A stretch of DNA of 64,000 nt from JAWLBM01 sp041687675. GTDB lineage: Bacteria; Pseudomonadota; Alphaproteobacteria; Rhizobiales; Pleomorphomonadaceae. Below the pieces are notes generated by a model. That model had not been told where the DNA came from. It saw nothing but the letters and a program-made list of their open reading frames with translations, and did no database searches. The stretch covers positions 1 to 64,000 of the forward strand of contig JAWLBM010000001.1 of NCBI GenBank assembly GCA_041687675.1, written 5' to 3'. The translations under genes were made by a program, and so were the position numbers. This document shows positions 1 through 9,500 of this stretch, in pieces (the stretch's first letter is position 1; each line of letters begins with the position of its first letter).

Positions 1-41
1 GACGGCAGAAGACTGGCGCGGCGGGCGGGGCACGCTCCCCG

Positions 42-176
42 TCTCCCCTCCCGGGGAGAAGGTGCCGGCGAATGCCGGCGGATGAGGGGCGCGCGGCCGG
101 AGGGTTCGCCCGGCTGGAGGGGTTCACCCCCCTCATCCGCCCCTTCGGGGCACCTTCTCCCCCAAGGGGGAGAAGG
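42..176. repeat. Inverted pair of rhizobial-type intergenic palindromic repeats
   Basis: Two inverted copies of one element lie before the helicase. Copy A (42-88) carries GGGGAGAAGGTGCC and, further on, CGGATGAGGGG; copy B (127-176) carries the same blocks in the opposite orientation (CCCCTCATCCG, then GGCACCTTCTCCCC). Each copy also holds a GC-rich dyad at its centre. Sequences of this kind are common between genes in Rhizobium, Mesorhizobium and relatives. Apart from these repeats I see nothing in 1-312; the region may still hold the promoter of the helicase gene. Confidence 0.75.
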
Positions 177-200
177 AAAGCTCCCCCAAGGGGGAGAAGG
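157..200. repeat. Tandem 20-bp palindromic unit
   Basis: The 20-mer CTCCCCCAAGGGGGAGAAGG occurs at 157-176 and again at 181-200, separated by AAAG. The core CTCCCCC-AA-GGGGGAG is a near-perfect dyad. The first unit is the end of the larger repeat copy B, so the second looks like a local duplication of the palindrome arm. Confidence 0.8.
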
Positions 201-312
201 CGGGCAGTTCCGTTCACCCGGGCCAAGCAACGACGAGTGCTGCCGTCGCGATCGGGGGCGGGCGAAACCGTTCCCTCTCGCATCACGTCACCTGCCGGCC
301 TATTTTCGCTCC

Positions 313-2823
313 GTGTCCGACGCCGCCGCCAGCGCCCTCCTGCCCGACCGCTTCGCCGACTGGTTCGCCGGGCGGGGATGGACGCCGCGCGCGCACCAGA
401 CGGCGCTGCTCGAGGCGGCGGCGGCGGGGCGTTCGACGCTGCTGATCGCGCCGACCGGCGCGGGCAAGACGCTTGCCGGCTTCCTGCCCTCGCTCGTTTC
501 GCTTTCGAGACGATCCGCGTGGAAGTCCGGGACCCGCCGGCGCGGGGTGCACACGCTCTATGTCTCGCCACTGAAGGCGCTGGCGGTGGACATCCACCGC
601 AACCTCGAGGTGCCGATCGCGGGCATGGGCCTTCCCGTGACGGTGGAGACGCGCACCGGCGACACCCCCGCCCACAAGCGCCAGCGCCAGAAGCTCGCCC
701 CGCCGGACATCCTGCTGACCACCCCCGAGCAGCTCGCCCTGCTGATCGCCGCCCGCGACGCCGGGACCTTCTTCGAGGACCTCGAGACGGTGGTGTTCGA
801 CGAACTGCACGCCCTCGTCACCTCCAAGCGCGGCGACCTGCTCGCCCTCGGCCTCGCCCGGCTCCGGGCGATCGCGCCGGGCATCCGCACGGTCGGGCTC
901 TCGGCGACGGTCGCCGAGCCCGACGACCTCCGCGCCTGGCTGGTCGCGCAGGCGCCGGGCGAGCCGCCCCGCCTCGCCGACCTCGTCACCGTCGAGGGCG
1001 GCGCGCGGCCGGAGATCCGGATCCTTGCGACCGCCGAGCGGGTGCCCTGGGCCGGCCATTCGGCGCGCTACGCCATCGGCGACGTCCTCGCCGAGATCGC
1101 CGCGCACCGGACGACGCTGGTCTTCGTCAACACCCGCAGCCAGGCGGAGATGCTGTTCGCCGAACTCTGGCGGGCGAACGAGGACGGCCTGCCGATCGCC
1201 CTCCACCACGGCTCGCTCGACGCCTCGCAGCGGCGCAGGGTCGAGGCGGCGATGGCGGCGGGGCAGCTCCGGGCGGTGGTTGCCACCTCCACGCTCGACC
1301 TCGGCATCGACTGGGGCGACGTCGACCTCGTGGTCCACGTCGGCGCGCCCAAGGGCGCGAGCCGGCTCGCGCAGCGGATCGGCCGCGCCAACCACCGGAT
1401 GGACGAGCCCTCGCGCGCCGTGCTGGTGCCGGCCAACCGCTTCGAGGTGATGGAGTGCCAGGCGGCGCTCGACGCCAACTACGTCGGCGCCCAGGACACC
1501 CCGCCGATCCGCGACGGCGCCCTCGACGTGCTCGCCCAGCACGTGCTCGGCCGCGCCGTCGCCGGTCCGTTCCGGGAGGAGGAGTTCCACCGCGAGGTGA
1601 TCTCGGCCTTCCCCTACCGCCACGTCGACCCGGACACCTTCCGCCGGGTGGTGGAGTTCGTCGCCACCGGCGGCTACGCGCTGCGGAGCTACGAGCGCTA
1701 CGCCAAGATCCGCAAGGCCGCCGACGGCAGCTGGAGGCTCACCCATCCCCGCTTCGCCCAGCAGTACCGGCTGAACGTCGGCACCATCGTCGAGGCGCCG
1801 CTCCTCAAGGTCCGGCTCGGGGGGAAGACGCGCGGCACCGGGCCGCTGCGCGGCGGCCGCGTCCTCGGCGAGATCGAGGAGTACTTTTGCGAGACGATGG
1901 CCGCCGGCGACACCTTCCTGTTCGCCGGCGAGGTGCTGCGCTACGAGGGCATCCGCGAGAACGAGGTGATCGTCTCCCGCACCCGCGACACCGAGGCAAA
2001 GATCCCGGTCTATGCCGGGGGCAAGTTCCCGCTCTCCACCTATCTCGCCGAGACGGTGCGCGCGCTCCTCGCCGACCCGGCGTCCTGGTCGCGCCTGCCG
2101 GAGCAGGTCGGCGAATGGCTGGCGATCCAGCGGCTGAAGAGCGTGATCCCGCGCCGCGACCAGCTGCTGGTCGAGACCTTCCCGCGCGGCAACCGCTTCT
2201 ACATGGTCGCCTATCCCTTCGAGGGCCGGCTCGCGCACCAGACCCTCGGCATGCTCCTGACCCGCCGGCTGGAGCGCGGCGGCGGCCGGCCGCTCGGCTT
2301 CGTCGCCACCGACTACTGCGTCGCGGTCTGGGCCCTCGCCGACCTCGGCGCCCTGTTCGCGTCCGGCCGGCCGTCGCTCGCCGACCTCCTCGACGAGGAC
2401 ATGCTCGGGGACGACCTCGACGCCTGGATGGCGGAGAGCTGGCTGCTGAAGCGCACCTTCCGTGCCTGCGCCCTCATTTCCGGCCTCGTCGAGCGCAACC
2501 ATCCGGGCCAGGAGAAGAGCGGCCGGCAGGTCACCGTCTCGACCGACCTCATCTACGACGTGCTGCGCGAGCACGAGCCCGACCACATCCTGCTCCGCGC
2601 CACCTGGGCGGATGCGGCCACGGGGCTCCTCGACCTCAGGCGCCTCGCCGACATGCTGTCGCGAATCAGCGGCCGGATCGTGCACAAGAGGCTGGACCGG
2701 ATCTCGCCGCTCGCCGTCCCCGTCATGCTGGAGGTCGGCAAGGAGCGGGTCTCCGGCGGCGAGGGCGAGGAGGACCTGCTGCGCGAGGCGGCGGACGACC
2801 TTATCGCCGAGGCGATGACATGA
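313..2823 (+). CDS. Ligase-associated DEXH-box DNA helicase (Lhr-like)
   Basis: Superfamily 2 helicase of the Lhr type, predicted to unwind or remodel DNA ends together with a ligase, an exonuclease and PdeM in a bacterial repair set. From the GTG at 313 the protein has 836 residues, the usual size. Walker A APTGAGKT is near residue 46 and the motif II box DELH near residue 163, followed by the helicase C-terminal domain with TSTLDLGIDWGDVD and QRIGRANH, and a long Lhr-type C-terminal region. The reading frame stays open to ATG 82, but the extra 77 residues are encoded by the palindromic repeats and look non-coding, so the GTG (reading VSDAAAS) is preferred. pdeM follows 54 bp downstream. The ATP-dependent ligase and the beta-lactamase-fold exonuclease that usually accompany it are not seen here and could lie upstream of the window. 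Confidence 0.93.
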   Translation: MSDAAASALLPDRFADWFAGRGWTPRAHQTALLEAAAAGRSTLLIAPTGAGKTLAGFLPSLVSLSRRSAWKSGTRRRGVHTLYVSPLKALAVDIHRNLEVPIAGMGLPVTVETRTGDTPAHKRQRQKLAPPDILLTTPEQLALLIAARDAGTFFEDLETVVFDELHALVTSKRGDLLALGLARLRAIAPGIRTVGLSATVAEPDDLRAWLVAQAPGEPPRLADLVTVEGGARPEIRILATAERVPWAGHSARYAIGDVLAEIAAHRTTLVFVNTRSQAEMLFAELWRANEDGLPIALHHGSLDASQRRRVEAAMAAGQLRAVVATSTLDLGIDWGDVDLVVHVGAPKGASRLAQRIGRANHRMDEPSRAVLVPANRFEVMECQAALDANYVGAQDTPPIRDGALDVLAQHVLGRAVAGPFREEEFHREVISAFPYRHVDPDTFRRVVEFVATGGYALRSYERYAKIRKAADGSWRLTHPRFAQQYRLNVGTIVEAPLLKVRLGGKTRGTGPLRGGRVLGEIEEYFCETMAAGDTFLFAGEVLRYEGIRENEVIVSRTRDTEAKIPVYAGGKFPLSTYLAETVRALLADPASWSRLPEQVGEWLAIQRLKSVIPRRDQLLVETFPRGNRFYMVAYPFEGRLAHQTLGMLLTRRLERGGGRPLGFVATDYCVAVWALADLGALFASGRPSLADLLDEDMLGDDLDAWMAESWLLKRTFRACALISGLVERNHPGQEKSGRQVTVSTDLIYDVLREHEPDHILLRATWADAATGLLDLRRLADMLSRISGRIVHKRLDRISPLAVPVMLEVGKERVSGGEGEEDLLREAADDLIAEAMT

Positions 2824-2877
2824 CGGCCGGCGGCGCCCATCCGGCGCCCGTCCGGCCGAACCGGCGGGAGCAGGGCA

Positions 2878-3597
2878 GTGACGGTTGCGGCACGGATCGC
2901 GGAGGAGCCGGTCTTGACCGCTGACGGCCTCGTCCGCCTCGCCGGCGCCGCCGTGCGCTTCGATCCCGCCGGGGTGATGCACTGGCCGGACGAGGATCTC
3001 GTCGTCGTCGCCGACCTGCACCTCGAGAAGGGCTCCGCCCAGGCCGTCCGCGGCTCCCTGGTGCCGCCCTATGACACCCGGGCGACGCTGCTCGCGCTCG
3101 AGCGGGTGATGGTGCGCCTGAAGCCCCGCCGTGTGGTCGCCCTCGGCGACAGCTTCCACGACCGCAGGGGCGAGGGGCGGATGGACGCCGACGACGCGGC
3201 GCGGCTTCGTGCGATGACCGCCGCGGCCGACTGGTTCTGGATCACCGGCAACCACGATCCCGAGCCGCCGCGCGGCCTCGGCGGGACCGCCGCGGACGTG
3301 GTGGCGATCGGCCCGCTGGTGTTCCGCCACGAGCCGTCCGGGCGCGAGGTCGGCGAGGTGGCGGGCCACCTCCACCCGGCCGCCCGGATCGCGGTGCGCG
3401 GCCGCTCGCTCCGCCGGCGGGCCTTCGCCTGCGACGGCCGGCGCTGCGTGCTGCCCGCCTTCGGCGCCTACACCGGCGGCCTCAACCTCATGGATCCCGC
3501 CTGGCGCGGGCTGATGGACCGCTCCCGCCTCGTCGCCTGGATGATCGGCGACGCCCGCGTCTACCCGGTCCGCGGCCCCTCGCTGCTGCCGGACTGA
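2878..3597 (+). CDS. pdeM: Ligase-associated DNA damage response endonuclease PdeM
   Basis: Calcineurin-like metallophosphoesterase of 239 residues. The two-metal site motifs are all present in order: VVVADLHLEKG, VVALGDSFHD, WITGNHDPEPP, FRHEP and GHLHPAARI. Members of this family sit beside the Lhr-like helicase, an ATP-dependent ligase and an MBL-fold exonuclease and are thought to act on DNA during repair. Starts at GTG 2878 after a GGAGCAGGG ribosome-binding site and probably forms one transcription unit with the helicase. Function in vivo is inferred from the family and the neighbour. Confidence 0.92.
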   Translation: MTVAARIAEEPVLTADGLVRLAGAAVRFDPAGVMHWPDEDLVVVADLHLEKGSAQAVRGSLVPPYDTRATLLALERVMVRLKPRRVVALGDSFHDRRGEGRMDADDAARLRAMTAAADWFWITGNHDPEPPRGLGGTAADVVAIGPLVFRHEPSGREVGEVAGHLHPAARIAVRGRSLRRRAFACDGRRCVLPAFGAYTGGLNLMDPAWRGLMDRSRLVAWMIGDARVYPVRGPSLLPD

Positions 3598-3624
3598 GGC
3601 CCGGCGGGATCGCCGCGCCGAGGG

Positions 3625-4617
3625 TCAGCCGGCGGAGAGCGGCCGGGCCTCCAGGGCGGCGAGGCTGCGGGCTATGTGGCTGCGCCAGGCCGGTCCTTTC
3701 GACCGCGCCGCACCGAGCGCGTCCGACACCTCCGTCTCGTCCAGGGACGCGATCAGGGAGGCCGCCTGGCGCAGATCCTTCTCCCGCTTCGGATTGCCCG
3801 GCCCCCGCCGGTCGGCCACGATCAGCTTGTGGATGGCGAAACGCGCCGGCTGCGGCACCCGTATTCGCGTGCCCGCCCCGTGAAGGGCCACGGCCGGCAC
3901 AGCGGCTTCGACCAGGTATTCGAGAAAGCGGAGGGGGATGGCGGACGCGCCCAGCCCCGGCAGCGGCACGGCGCCGCCTTCCTCGTCGCGGCGGTTCCGG
4001 ATCGGCGTCAGAAGCTCCACGTCCAGGCCGGCGGCGGACCGGAACCTCGCCGGCGCTGCCGAGGGGTCGAGGGTCGGCACGGCGGAAAAGGTTGCGTCCG
4101 CCCGGCGGAGAATGGCCGCAAAGTCCTGCTTCTCCTTCACGAGGGCAGCGGCGGGCGCGGCGACGGAGGCCGCCACCAGGTCGGCGTCCTGGGTCGCCAT
4201 GGCCGCATGGTCGAGGCGGGCGCCGACGAGACAGGGATAGCACTGGAAGGCGATCGTGCCGACGAGCACCAGCCCTGCTTCGAAGAGTCCCGCGTAGGCG
4301 ACCGCGTCGAGCACCCGGCCGATCTCGCGGGACGGCGCGGGAATGCCGGCCGCCTTCAGCATGGTGACCGTCTTGCGACCGGCCGCCGCGATCCGCGCCT
4401 GCCGGCGGATCTGGTGCACCTCCTCCTCGACGGCGTCGTCGCCCTCGCGGCCGAGAAACCTCTGGACCCGCTGGGCGCCGACGCTCTCAAGCGCATAGAC
4501 GTAGCGCACCCCGTTGATGGACCGGCGGGAGATCGTCGCCGCCCGGGGAGCGGGCCCGGCCGTGCGCTGGAGGAGGTCGGCGTAAAGGGTGGTGACCGCG
4601 AGAGGGAGTCGGTCCAT
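3625..4617 (-). CDS. GSU2403-family nucleotidyltransferase fold protein (NTP_transf_8-like)
   Basis: A 330-residue protein resembling the GSU2403 nucleotidyltransferase family (PF12281), which is distantly related to the AbiEii-type toxins and MNT nucleotidyltransferases. The section VLVGTIAFQCYPCLVG followed by TQDADLVA has the shape expected of a nucleotidyltransferase core, with a later VELLTPIRN and a helical C-terminal half. No antitoxin-like or HEPN partner is adjacent; pdeM converges on it and the TIGR02186 gene lies upstream. The frame is open to a GTG at 4671, but a good promoter and a palindrome occupy 4621-4671, so ATG 4617 is preferred. That leaves only about 25 nt between the -10 box and the start codon and no clear Shine-Dalgarno. 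Substrate unknown. Confidence 0.7.
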   Translation of the reverse strand: MDRLPLAVTTLYADLLQRTAGPAPRAATISRRSINGVRYVYALESVGAQRVQRFLGREGDDAVEEEVHQIRRQARIAAAGRKTVTMLKAAGIPAPSREIGRVLDAVAYAGLFEAGLVLVGTIAFQCYPCLVGARLDHAAMATQDADLVAASVAAPAAALVKEKQDFAAILRRADATFSAVPTLDPSAAPARFRSAAGLDVELLTPIRNRRDEEGGAVPLPGLGASAIPLRFLEYLVEAAVPAVALHGAGTRIRVPQPARFAIHKLIVADRRGPGNPKREKDLRQAASLIASLDETEVSDALGAARSKGPAWRSHIARSLAALEARPLSAG

Positions 4618-4620
4618 CTT

Positions 4621-4648
4621 TATACTCAATTTCCGGGAACTGAGTATA
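4621..4648. promoter_or_regulatory. 28-bp palindrome, probable operator of the nucleotidyltransferase gene
   Basis: TATACTCA at 4621-4628 is answered by TGAGTATA at 4641-4648; over the 28 bp, 24 positions are symmetric. It covers the -10 box and the expected transcription start of the minus-strand gene and ends 3 bp before its ATG. This AT-rich block stands out in a region of about 70 % GC. The placement is typical of a repressor site; the binding protein is unknown. Confidence 0.65.
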
Positions 4649-4671
4649 ATCCCGGGAGGCCCGGCTGTCAC
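4643..4671 (-). promoter_or_regulatory. Sigma-70-like promoter of the nucleotidyltransferase gene
   Basis: On the minus strand GTGACA (4671-4666), a 17-bp spacer and TATACT (4648-4643), each one mismatch from the sigma-70 consensus. The -10 box lies inside the 28-bp palindrome. Confidence 0.6.
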
Positions 4672-4681
4672 GCCGGCCGGC

Positions 4682-5461
4682 TCAGTCGCGGCGGAAGATC
4701 ACGCCGGCGAGCCAGCCGGTGACCACGGCGATGATGACGGTGACGAGGCCGTAGAGCAACGACCAGTCCCGGGCGAACTCGCTGACGTGCGCCTCGAATC
4801 CGACCTTGCCGATGTCGAGCGTCTCCTCCGTGGTCGAGAGCAGGGCGCCGCCGCGGAACAGCTGGACCTTCGCCGTGTAGGTGCCGACGCTGACGTTCGC
4901 GGGCAGGCGGACGGTGGCGCGAAAGAGATCGGCGCCGAGGAACTCCACCCCGTCCTCGACCTGGACGTAGCGCCGCTCCTGCTGCATCAGCCGCAGGAAG
5001 GCCTCCTCGAAGTCGGTGCGGACCGGCGGTTCGGGACCCGGCTCGGCGTTGATCGGCAGCATGTCGAGGCCGAGGCTGAGCCGGGCGCGCAGGATGTCGG
5101 ACGCGATCTCCGTCAGCGGCCGGGTCGAGTGGACGGCGAGGAACACCGGCAGACGCTCGATCACCTCGGAGTCGGCGTTGATCCAGATGCCGACGGTGCG
5201 CTCCTTGCGGCGGGTGACCAGGGTCCTCAGCGGTCCGGCGACCGTCACCACGACGTCGTAGGCGCCGGAGCGGGCCACCGTCTGCGCGTCGCGCTCGATG
5301 GTGCCGAACACCACCACCTCGGTGCCGGTGAAGTTGGAACTGATCGAGACATTGTCATGGCTGAGCGCCGTCACCAGCCGCTCCGCCCCGGCGGGCGAGG
5401 CGAGCCCGGCGGCCGCGGCGGCGGCCACGGCCAGCGCGGCGAGGAGGCGCGCCGGCCTCAT
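4682..5461 (-). CDS. TIGR02186 family membrane-anchored protein
   Basis: A 259-residue protein of the alphaproteobacterial family TIGR02186, function unknown. It begins with a cleavable-looking signal peptide (hydrophobic alanine stretch, cut near GAERL at about residue 25), continues as a beta-rich extracytoplasmic domain and ends with one membrane helix (about residues 235-255) and a short RRD tail, so most of it should face the periplasm. Its ATG overlaps the stop codon of the TauE-type permease (ATGA), implying translational coupling and a shared role, perhaps in export of a sulfur compound; that role is an inference from the neighbour. Confidence 0.82.
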   Translation of the reverse strand: MRPARLLAALAVAAAAAAGLASPAGAERLVTALSHDNVSISSNFTGTEVVVFGTIERDAQTVARSGAYDVVVTVAGPLRTLVTRRKERTVGIWINADSEVIERLPVFLAVHSTRPLTEIASDILRARLSLGLDMLPINAEPGPEPPVRTDFEEAFLRLMQQERRYVQVEDGVEFLGADLFRATVRLPANVSVGTYTAKVQLFRGGALLSTTEETLDIGKVGFEAHVSEFARDWSLLYGLVTVIIAVVTGWLAGVIFRRD

Positions 5462-6390
5462 CGCATGCCTCCACCGGCCGGTGTGGTGACCGAGTAGAGC
5501 TCCTGCGGCTCGAGCACCAGGTCCACGGCGAAGCGCAGCCCGACCGAGAGGACCAGCAGGCCGAGGAGCGCGCGCAGCGTCTCGCCGCGCAGGCGCTGGC
5601 CGACCCGCGCACCGAACTGCGCGCCGATCACCCCGCCGATCATCAGGCAGAGGCCGAGCACGATGTCGACGGTCTGGTTGGTGGTCGCCTGCATCACCGT
5701 GGCGAAGGCCATGGTGCCGAGCGTCTGCAGCAGCGTGGTGCCGATCACGATCGTGGTCGGCACCTTGAGCAGGTAGATCAGCGCCGGAACCATGATGAAG
5801 CCGCCGCCGACGCCCAGCAGGGCGCCGAGGAAGCCGATCGCCACGCCGAGGACCACCACCGGGATCGCCGAGATGTAGAGCCGCGACCGGCGGAAGCGCA
5901 CCTTCAGCGGCAGCCGCTGGGCCCAGCCGTGCTGGCCCGGCCGGCGCACCGGCAGCGGCTGTCCCCGCCGCTGGGCGGCGATGGCGCGCAGCGCCTCGCT
6001 CAGCATCAGCGCCCCGACGGTGCCGAGGAAGGTGACGTAGCAAAGGGCGATCACCACGTCGAGCTGCCCGGTGAGCCGCAGCAGCGTGTAGACCCAGACG
6101 CCGCCCGCCGAGCCGGCCATGCCGCTCACCAGCAGGAAGCCGGCCAGCTTCAGGTCGATCGCCTTCTTGCGGAGATAGGCGAGGCTGCCGGAGGCCGAGG
6201 AGGCGACGATCTGGCTGGACACGGTCGCCACCGCCACCGCCGGGCTGATCCCGGAGAAGATCAGCAGCGGCGTCAGCAGGAAGCCGCCGCCGACCCCGAA
6301 CATGCCGGACAGGAACCCGACCGCCGCGCCCATCCCCAGCAGGATGAACACGTTCATCGGGAGTTCCGCGATCGGCAGGTAGAGTTCCAA
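5458..6390 (-). CDS. Sulfite exporter TauE/SafE family permease
   Basis: Polytopic membrane protein of 310 residues with two related halves, each carrying a glycine-rich signature (GFLSGMFGVGGGFLLTP and GFLGALLGVGGGFIMVP), the mark of the TauE/SafE family of anion exporters. Several family members move sulfite, sulfoacetate or other organosulfur anions; the substrate here is not known. Start chosen at TTG 6390 (ELYLPIAELP), preceded by GGAG; the open frame reaches further to 6459 but those residues do not resemble the family. First gene of a two-gene operon with the TIGR02186 protein. Confidence 0.9.
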   Translation of the reverse strand: MELYLPIAELPMNVFILLGMGAAVGFLSGMFGVGGGFLLTPLLIFSGISPAVAVATVSSQIVASSASGSLAYLRKKAIDLKLAGFLLVSGMAGSAGGVWVYTLLRLTGQLDVVIALCYVTFLGTVGALMLSEALRAIAAQRRGQPLPVRRPGQHGWAQRLPLKVRFRRSRLYISAIPVVVLGVAIGFLGALLGVGGGFIMVPALIYLLKVPTTIVIGTTLLQTLGTMAFATVMQATTNQTVDIVLGLCLMIGGVIGAQFGARVGQRLRGETLRALLGLLVLSVGLRFAVDLVLEPQELYSVTTPAGGGMR

Positions 6391-6550
6391 GGACCGGCTC
6401 CGCAACGGGGCGCAATGGATCGACGCCCCCGGCCCCGGCGGCCGGGGCCTTGGACTCACGATCCGAGACTATGGTGGACAGAATATTGCCGTTCTGGGCC
6501 GAACAGCGGAACGCCGGTCGAATTTTATCGACTGCGACCCCGGGGCGACA

Positions 6551-6575
6551 CCGCGGCCCCGCGCAGGGGCCGCGG
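6551..6575 (-). terminator. GC-rich hairpin after the podJ-like gene
   Basis: CCGCGGCCCC and GGGGCCGCGG form a perfect 10-bp stem around a 5-nt loop, 9 nt beyond the podJ-like stop codon. There is no T-run, so it may act as a terminator only with Rho or as a 3'-end stabiliser. Confidence 0.5.
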
Positions 6576-6583
6576 GTCCGGGA

Positions 6584-9500
6584 TCAGATCTGCTGCTCGG
6601 AGAGCGCCTGCAGCAGCCCGGCATCGACGGCGCCGGTCACCGCCAGGCCGCGGTCGCGCTGGAAGGCCTCGACCGCGAGGCGGGTGCGCTCGCCCATCAC
6701 GCCATCGGCCGGGCCGGGATCGTAGCCGCGCGCGGCGAGCAGCGCCTGGGCGGTCTGGACGGGATCGGCCACCACCTCGATCGAGGCGGTCTTCTCCGGC
6801 TTGGCAAGCCAGGCGGGGTCGGGCGCCGGCGGCTCGTTGGCGGCCGGATCCGGTTGCGTGACCTCCAGGGTCTCCACTGCGAGGCGGGCGCGGGCGAGGC
6901 TGTCCTCGTCGAGCACCTGGGCGACGTCGTCGCGCTTGCGGGCGGCGTCGGCGTCCCCGGCCGCGGCGGCCACGGCGAACCACTTGTAGGACTGGGTGAG
7001 GTCCCGCTCGACCCCGAGACCCTTGGCGTAGAGGATCGCCAGGTTGTACTGGCTGTCGCGCACGCCGAGGTCCGCGGCGGCGCGGAACCAGCGCGCGGCG
7101 GCGGCATAGTCCGGGTCGACCCCGGCGCCCCCCTCGGCGATCATCACCGCGAGGTTGTGCATCGCCTTGGCGTTGCCGGCATCCGCCGCCTTCCGGTACC
7201 ACTCCATGGCCGTGGCCGCGTCGCGCGCGACACCCTGGCCCTTCTCGTAGAAGCTGCCGAGCCGGTACTGGGCGACCGGCAGGCCGGCCTCCGCGGCCAT
7301 CGTGTACCAGCGCGCCGCCTCGGCAAGGTCGGCGGGACCGTCGCGGCCCTCGGCGAGGCGGACCGCCACCTCGAACTGCGCGCCGGGATCGCCGCCGGCG
7401 GCGGCCTCGCGCAGCGCCGGGGTGCCGATCTCCTCCGGCGGCGGCACAAGGTCCGAGACCGGCTCGGCCGCGGGCGCCGCCGCGGGGCGCGCGAATCGCT
7501 CGGGCGGGAGCGTCGATGGCACCGGCCCGAAGGCGACCGGCGGGCCGATCGGGGCCGAGCCGGTGGCGGTCTCGTCCACCAGGGCGGCATCGGGCACAAT
7601 GGCGACGTCGGCGCCGGGCGTCCCGGCGGCGGAGTCCTCGTTCGCAGCCGACGGCACTCCGGCCTCGCCGGTCGCACCGGCGAGCGTCGTCCCGGTGGGC
7701 GGCTCGTCGGCCTGGACCTCGGCCACGGGGGCCTCGGGGGCGGGCGGCAGGGCGGCGACGCCGGTCCCCTGCAGGCTGCCGTCGAACAGCGGGCGCAGCA
7801 TCTGCGCCGTCGCGAAGACCAGCACTCCCACCGCCACGGCGGCCAGCAGGCCGCGGCGGACCCGGCTCGAGGGCCGGCCACGGCCCGCGTCGGGCTTGCG
7901 GCGGACCACCGGCTCCGGCCGGCGACCCGGCGGCGTATGGACGCCGCCCGACTGGGCGGCCCGGCGTGCGGCGGCGATGAAGTCGGCCTTGCTCGGCTCG
8001 GTCCGCTCGAGGCTCCGCCCGGTCTCCGGCTCCTCGGGCGCGATGTGCCCGTCCAAGGGCCCGGTGCTCCCGGCATCCGGTTCGGGACGCGCGCGCCCGG
8101 CCGCCTCGGCGGGCCGGGCCGCGGGCTTGCCCGAGCCGGGCTCGAGCGGACGGTCGTCGCCCGCCGATAGTTCCACAGCTGGCGTGGCGGCCGGATTCAG
8201 TCGCGGCTCGAAGGGCAGGTTGCGCCGGACGGTGGGTACCGGCTGGCGGTCCGCCTCGGGGATCACGGGCGCGGCGGCGGGCTCGGAAATCCCGAGCGTG
8301 CCGGCGAGGGTGCGGCCGATCTCGTCCCAGGCCGCCGCCTCGCGCGGACCGAGGCCGGCGACGTCGAGCCGGGCCGGTCCACCGGCCGGCGTTGGCTCGC
8401 GGACGGCCGGGGCCTCGGCCTCGTGGCCGGCGCTCGTGGCGCGGGTGGCGGCTTCGCCCCGCTCCGCCTCGCGCGCGGCGAGGCGCTCGACGGTTTCGCC
8501 GATGGCGATGAGCAGCGAACGGTCGCGGTCCGCGCCGCTGCGAAGGTCCGCCTGCAGGCCGGCGAGTTCCTCGCGGATGGCGGCGATGTCGCCGGCCCCG
8601 GCGGCCGGGGCCGCCTGGCGGGTGGCGCCGCCGATCGGCCCGCCCTCGGCGAGGGTACCGGCCAGCATGGCCTCGAAGCGCTCGAGCGTCTCGCCGAGCC
8701 GGGCGGCGTCGCCGGGCGCGCGCTCCACCGCCTCGGCGATCGCCTCGATCCGGCGCTCGATCTGGTCGAGGCGGGCCGGGTCGCTCGCCGGAATCTGAAG
8801 CCGCTCGACGCTCTCGGTGAGGCTGCGGACCTCGCTCTCCAGCGCCGTCATCGACGGCACCGAGAGTGCCGCAAGGTCCTTGCGCATGGCGGTGACGGAC
8901 GCCTCGAGGGCGCCGATGTCGGGCGCGGAGATCCGCTCCAGTCCCTCCACCGCCACGGCGAGGCCGGAGAGGCGGCTCTCGATCGCGCCGAGGCGCTCGC
9001 CGCCCGGATCGGCCGAAAGATGCGCCTCGATCCGCGCCAGCGCGTCGACGAGTTCCGCCGGCAGGTCGGCCACCGGGACCGGCCTGGCGGCGATGCGCCG
9101 GTCCACCTCCTCGGCTAGGCCGTCGAGCTTCGCCGCGAGCCCGTCCACCACCTCGGAGCGGAGCAGCGGGGCAAAGTCCGCCAGCTGGTCCGACAGGGCG
9201 CCGAGCCGGTCCTCGAGCGCGGCGGCGAGGCTCCCGGGATCGGCGGGCAAGGCGACGCGCTCGGAGAGGTCGTCGAGGCGGGCGAAGAGTTCGTCCGCGA
9301 ATTGCCGTGTCCGCAGCGTCTCGGCGTCGAGCGAACCGCGCAGCTCGGCGACGTCGGTCATCAGCTGCGGGAGTGTCTCGACCTGGCGGGCGAGTCCTTC
9401 GACCGCGGCGGACTGGCGCTCCATCTCGTGGGCCACCCGCGGGATCTGGTCGGTCCGCTGGGCGAGCACGGAGAGAACGGCCGCCTGCCGCTCGATGCTG

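Noticed and set aside
157..200. CRISPR-like direct repeats
   Set aside because: Only two units, 4-bp spacing and palindromic arms; not a repeat-spacer array.
283..3375. A 1030-codon open frame on the minus strand across the helicase and pdeM
   Set aside because: It is antisense to two well-conserved genes; long open antisense frames are expected at about 70 % GC, and its translation is low-complexity with no domain.
4617..4671. Longer start (GTG 4671) of the nucleotidyltransferase
   Set aside because: It would place the -35 box, the -10 box and the palindrome inside the coding region.
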